The translations under genes were made by a program, and so were the position numbers. Below the pieces are notes generated by a model. It saw nothing but the letters and a program-made list of their open reading frames with translations. It had not been told where the DNA came from and searched no databases. A DNA stretch of 24,517 bases from a virus. The stretch lies in the IMG/VR virus record IMGVR_UViG_3300026488_000049, positions 1 to 24,517 of that record. One strand, 5' to 3'. Shown one piece after another: positions 21,686 through 24,517 of the stretch; position 1 is the first letter of the stretch, and each line of letters starts with the position of its first letter.

Positions 21686-21996
21686 CAATCGCCCTTAGAG
21701 ATAGCAAGGGATTTGAAGATTTACAAATCTTTGAAAGAGTTATTTTAAATATTGCTTCAAAGTGTGAGTATAGCTATGGAGCAATGGGAAGAGTTGGCTA
21801 TCTATATGAGTCTGTAAAAGACAATATTAGATGGACGAAACTTAGTGTTAAAAGATATGTGAAAATCATCTCAAATATAGGTCAAATAATGGCTTTATCT
21901 GATGAGAATTTCAACAAAGAAAAAGTAAAAGCTATGAAGATGGAAAGTTCATCAATAGCAGATGCTTTAATAAGTGCATTTGGAGACGGAAGATGA
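21200..21996 (+). CDS. Tail assembly chaperone, gpGT-like frameshift product
   Basis: A -1 ribosomal shift at A_AAA_AAG (21664-21670) joins 157 residues of the upstream frame to 108 residues of the -1 frame, giving 265 residues and ending with TGA at 21994-21996. The second part has no start codon with a ribosome site near its beginning; the first in-frame ATG (21784) is internal. It is rich in helices (FEDLQIFERVILNIASKCEY, SVKRYVKIISNIGQIMALSD). The gpT-type domain recruits tail tube subunits. The tape measure ATG overlaps the stop (ATGA). Confidence 0.88.
21651..21693 (+). promoter_or_regulatory. Programmed -1 frameshift signal
   Basis: AAGGTGAG (21651-21658) resembles a Shine-Dalgarno element. 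The heptamer A_AAA_AAG lies at 21664-21670, with codons GAA-AAA-AAG in the original frame. A 6-nt spacer is followed by a hairpin GGCGA (21677-21681) / TCGCC (21689-21693) with a 7-nt loop that contains the original stop. Heptamer and parts match the E. coli dnaX signal. Confidence 0.88.
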
Positions 21997-24517
21997 GTAC
22001 AAAAGTCGGAACAGTAATTATTGATGTTAAAGCTGATACTGCAAAACTTGTTTCTGGAATGGACAAAGCTGAAAAAACTGTTAAAAAAAGTATAGATAGT
22101 ATTAAAACAGCGATTGTTTCAATGGCTGCAGCATATGTTGGTATTCAGGGAGTTAAAGCATTTAGCGGAATGATAAACGATTCACTTAATGCAGCAGATG
22201 CAACAGGTAAACTTGCTCAACAGTTAGGATTAACAACTGATTTACTATCTGAGTATCAATATGCAGCAGGATTTGCAGCCATTGAAAATGGGAAACTTAG
22301 CGGTGGGATAAGCTCATTAATCCGTAGATTAAAAAACTTTCAAGAAACTGGTGGCGGTGCAGGAAAAAAAGGGTTTGAAGCTCTTGGAATTAGTGCTGAA
22401 TATGCTAGAAAAAACTTCCTTACAACAGATGATGCTTTTAGAGAGGTATTAAAACGACTTGAAGAGATGCCCGACGGATATAAAAAGACCGCTGCGGCTC
22501 AAGATATTTTTAGTAAATCATCATCAAGCATTATGCGATTAACACTTTCAGACCTTGATAAGTTCTCTGAAGAAGCGAAAAGAATAGGGATATCAATACC
22601 TCAATCAGTTTACGAAATGGCTGCAGCTTATCATGACCAAATGGATCAACTAGATGCAAGAATGGAAGGTGTTGGAAAAACTGTAGCATTTAGTGTAATT
22701 GCTCCAATGAATGCAGCATCACAAACAGCAGTAGAAATGTATGATGCTATGTTTGGAACACCTTTAGAGCAGATGAAAAACTTTGAAGATGTTGCGACAA
22801 CAGTTATTGCAAATGTTGCTTATAGCGTTGGATTTATTGTTGATGCTTTTAATGGTGTAAAGCTAGTAATAAAAGGCTTGGAAATTGTATTTTATTCTTT
22901 AGCAACAGTATTAGGAGTAGCTTTAGAACCTGGTAGAATATTAATAAATGCCATAATTGATGCATATAATTACCTAGCAGAAGAAATTGGTTTATCTAAG
23001 TTGGAATTTAAGTTAGAAAGCAGTATCCCAGATAATATTCAAGAGGTAAAAAAACTAACAGGGGAATTTTCTAAACTTTCTCAGCAGCTTGATAAAGGCA
23101 GAGGTACTGCCGATGAATTTGTAACAAATTTTAAAGCAAACTTAGCACAAATTAAAAGCGAAATTGACTCTAGTGATTCTTCAGCAGCGGATAAAGAAAA
23201 AAGAAGGTTAGCAGAACAAGCAGACCGAGAAGATAAAAAGCAAAAACAAATAGAGTATTACGAACTTCAAGCTAAAGAGATTGAAGCAAACTGGAAGAAT
23301 TTAGAGATTGACAAACAAAGAAAAAAACAAGCTCAAGGATTACTAGACCTAGAAACTGCAAAACTAGACAGAATATATAAATCTCAAGCAAGTAAAGAAG
23401 AAATATTTTACATGGAGTTAGGCGATGAGATTGCTCAACTAGGAATAGATGGAGCAACAGCAGAACAGCAAAAACACGCTTATGATGTAGCCCTAAAAAC
23501 TTATAATGAAATTAAAAAACAAGGCTCGAAAGCTGCAACAGCTACTTACAACAATGGAGTATCTTCTATTTCTGGAAATAGTACCACTATCGTAGGTGAT
23601 GGGTATAAAAAAGTAGGACGTGGTTTTGTAGAAGGTTCACTTGAAGAACAACTAGAACAACTTCAAACATTTTTAGCAACTGGTGCTGGAAGAAAAGTAA
23701 GTAGGGACTTTGATTCAATTTCTATGGCATCAACTGGTCGTGCCAGAGTTGCTCGTGCATCACAAGCAAGTTTAGCTGTAATGGAAGCTAATAAAATTCG
23801 CACAGAGATAGAAGCACAAAAAAGAGAAGAAGAAAGACTTGAGTTATTGGTAGAGTACAACGATAAAACGGTATCTTTAATCAGTAGTTTATCAGGTTTA
23901 GAAACTTCGTTTAAGTCGCTTAGCGATTCTTTAGGAACCGATTATGTAGTAAGTGCGAGAGAAACATTATTTGGTGGTACTGATAGTGCATTATCATTCG
24001 CAGAAGCAAGAAGAAATGCTGATGAAGCTTGGATAGCTTTTCAATCAGATAATAACCAAGAATTATTAGATGATTACAACAGCAGAATGAATGAATTATT
24101 AGGCACACTAAATGGATTTAATGATAAAAATAAATACGACTCCATATCAGAACAAGAGTTTGCTAAACATTTAGCTCTAAATCAAATTAAAAGTTATCAA
24201 GATGCTCAACTAGATACTCAAGAAGAAGTGGATTTACAGCTAGGAGTACTTGAGCAAATGAAAGTTATATTAGCTGATGGTCAAGTAACAAGAGAAGAAG
24301 CTTTATTAATAGCAAATTTAAGCAACAATATTCTAACTAATGGTGTTTTAGAAGTGGCGAATCCAGATGTATTAAAAGCTACAAAAGATGGGCTTATAAC
24401 AAGTGCCGAGATTCAAACTCTTGCAAGTCAGGGTGTTATAACAGAAGAACAGTCTAGAGTTTTAAACGAAGGAATACGCAATTCTTTACTAGGTACTATA
24501 AGTGTTGATGATCCAAA
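21993..24517 (+). CDS. Tail tape measure protein (5' part, truncated by window)
   Basis: The frame is open from ATG 21993 to the window end, at least 841 codons with no stop. GGAGACGGAAG precedes the start. The N-terminus (VGTVIIDVKADTAKLVSGMD) and the following helices are typical for tape measure proteins, which set tail length and eject with the DNA. A hydrophobic region at about 266-322 could cross the host membrane. Residues about 349-509 are a charged coiled coil, and the far end has Gln/Glu-rich helices. The C-terminal part, including any lytic domain, is outside the window. Confidence 0.93.
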   Translation, partial: MSTKVGTVIIDVKADTAKLVSGMDKAEKTVKKSIDSIKTAIVSMAAAYVGIQGVKAFSGMINDSLNAADATGKLAQQLGLTTDLLSEYQYAAGFAAIENGKLSGGISSLIRRLKNFQETGGGAGKKGFEALGISAEYARKNFLTTDDAFREVLKRLEEMPDGYKKTAAAQDIFSKSSSSIMRLTLSDLDKFSEEAKRIGISIPQSVYEMAAAYHDQMDQLDARMEGVGKTVAFSVIAPMNAASQTAVEMYDAMFGTPLEQMKNFEDVATTVIANVAYSVGFIVDAFNGVKLVIKGLEIVFYSLATVLGVALEPGRILINAIIDAYNYLAEEIGLSKLEFKLESSIPDNIQEVKKLTGEFSKLSQQLDKGRGTADEFVTNFKANLAQIKSEIDSSDSSAADKEKRRLAEQADREDKKQKQIEYYELQAKEIEANWKNLEIDKQRKKQAQGLLDLETAKLDRIYKSQASKEEIFYMELGDEIAQLGIDGATAEQQKHAYDVALKTYNEIKKQGSKAATATYNNGVSSISGNSTTIVGDGYKKVGRGFVEGSLEEQLEQLQTFLATGAGRKVSRDFDSISMASTGRARVARASQASLAVMEANKIRTEIEAQKREEERLELLVEYNDKTVSLISSLSGLETSFKSLSDSLGTDYVVSARETLFGGTDSALSFAEARRNADEAWIAFQSDNNQELLDDYNSRMNELLGTLNGFNDKNKYDSISEQEFAKHLALNQIKSYQDAQLDTQEEVDLQLGVLEQMKVILADGQVTREEALLIANLSNNILTNGVLEVANPDVLKATKDGLITSAEIQTLASQGVITEEQSRVLNEGIRNSLLGTISVDDP

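Noticed and set aside
21686-21783. A gap or sequencing error between the chaperone frames
   Set aside because: The downstream frame is continuous with the upstream one through a complete -1 slippery signal, which explains the break without an error, although an A-run miscount cannot be fully excluded by eye.

Overview
The window is about 24.5 kb of a temperate tailed phage (prophage or free phage genome). The DNA is AT-rich and coding-dense. The likely host is a member of the Campylobacterota (Sulfurimonas, Sulfurovum, Arcobacter or Campylobacter type). This host call is an inference from the base composition and from an SSB that looks like those of that phylum. The head genes are HK97-type. 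The tail genes (tail terminator, tube, G/GT chaperone pair, tape measure, no sheath gene between them) point to a long non-contractile tail, i.e. a siphovirus-like phage.

Layout. (1) 1-1758, minus strand: lysogeny operon with an S24-type repressor, a membrane-anchored HIRAN-domain protein and a small one-helix membrane protein. (2) 1759-1889: divergent promoter/operator region with two TATAAT boxes facing away from each other and repeated CGGTA half-sites. (3) 1890-2819, plus strand: a small Cro-position DNA-binding protein and an AntA/ORF6C antirepressor. (4) 2820-3232: about 400 nt with no convincing gene but many strong hairpins, a candidate structured RNA or long structured leader. (5) 3233-3675: four micro-genes, two of them single-helix membrane peptides. 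(6) 3668-7626: recombination and nucleotide genes (RecE-like exonuclease, RecT, dUTPase, SSB), then an excisionase-like HTH protein and a tyrosine integrase. (7) 7627-13541: accessory and replication genes (zinc-ribbon protein, GIY-YIG protein, replication protein with an internal iteron-like repeat, orphan DNA methyltransferase, NUMOD-like regulator, NinG, YopX, several unknowns, HNH nuclease). (8) 13542-13654: a candidate packaging site. (9) 13655-20021: terminase, portal, protease, capsid and head-tail connectors. (10) 20022-24517: tail completion, terminator, tube, frameshifted chaperones and the 5' part of the tape measure gene, which runs off the window.

How the genes work together. The repressor should silence the rightward early operon; the Cro-position protein and the antirepressor should relieve it. 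RecE/RecT/SSB/NinG handle phage recombination, dUTPase protects the DNA from uracil, and the 8822-9562 protein probably opens the replication origin. HNH, TerS and TerL cut and package DNA through the portal into HK97-type capsids. The expected order of tail synthesis is completed by a textbook -1 frameshift signal (SD-like element, A_AAA_AAG, hairpin) in the chaperone gene. Lysis, tail-tip and host-flanking genes are outside the window.

The most noteworthy items are the membrane-tethered HIRAN protein in the lysogeny operon, the structured 400-nt segment, the candidate origin inside the replication gene, and the candidate cos region upstream of TerS.
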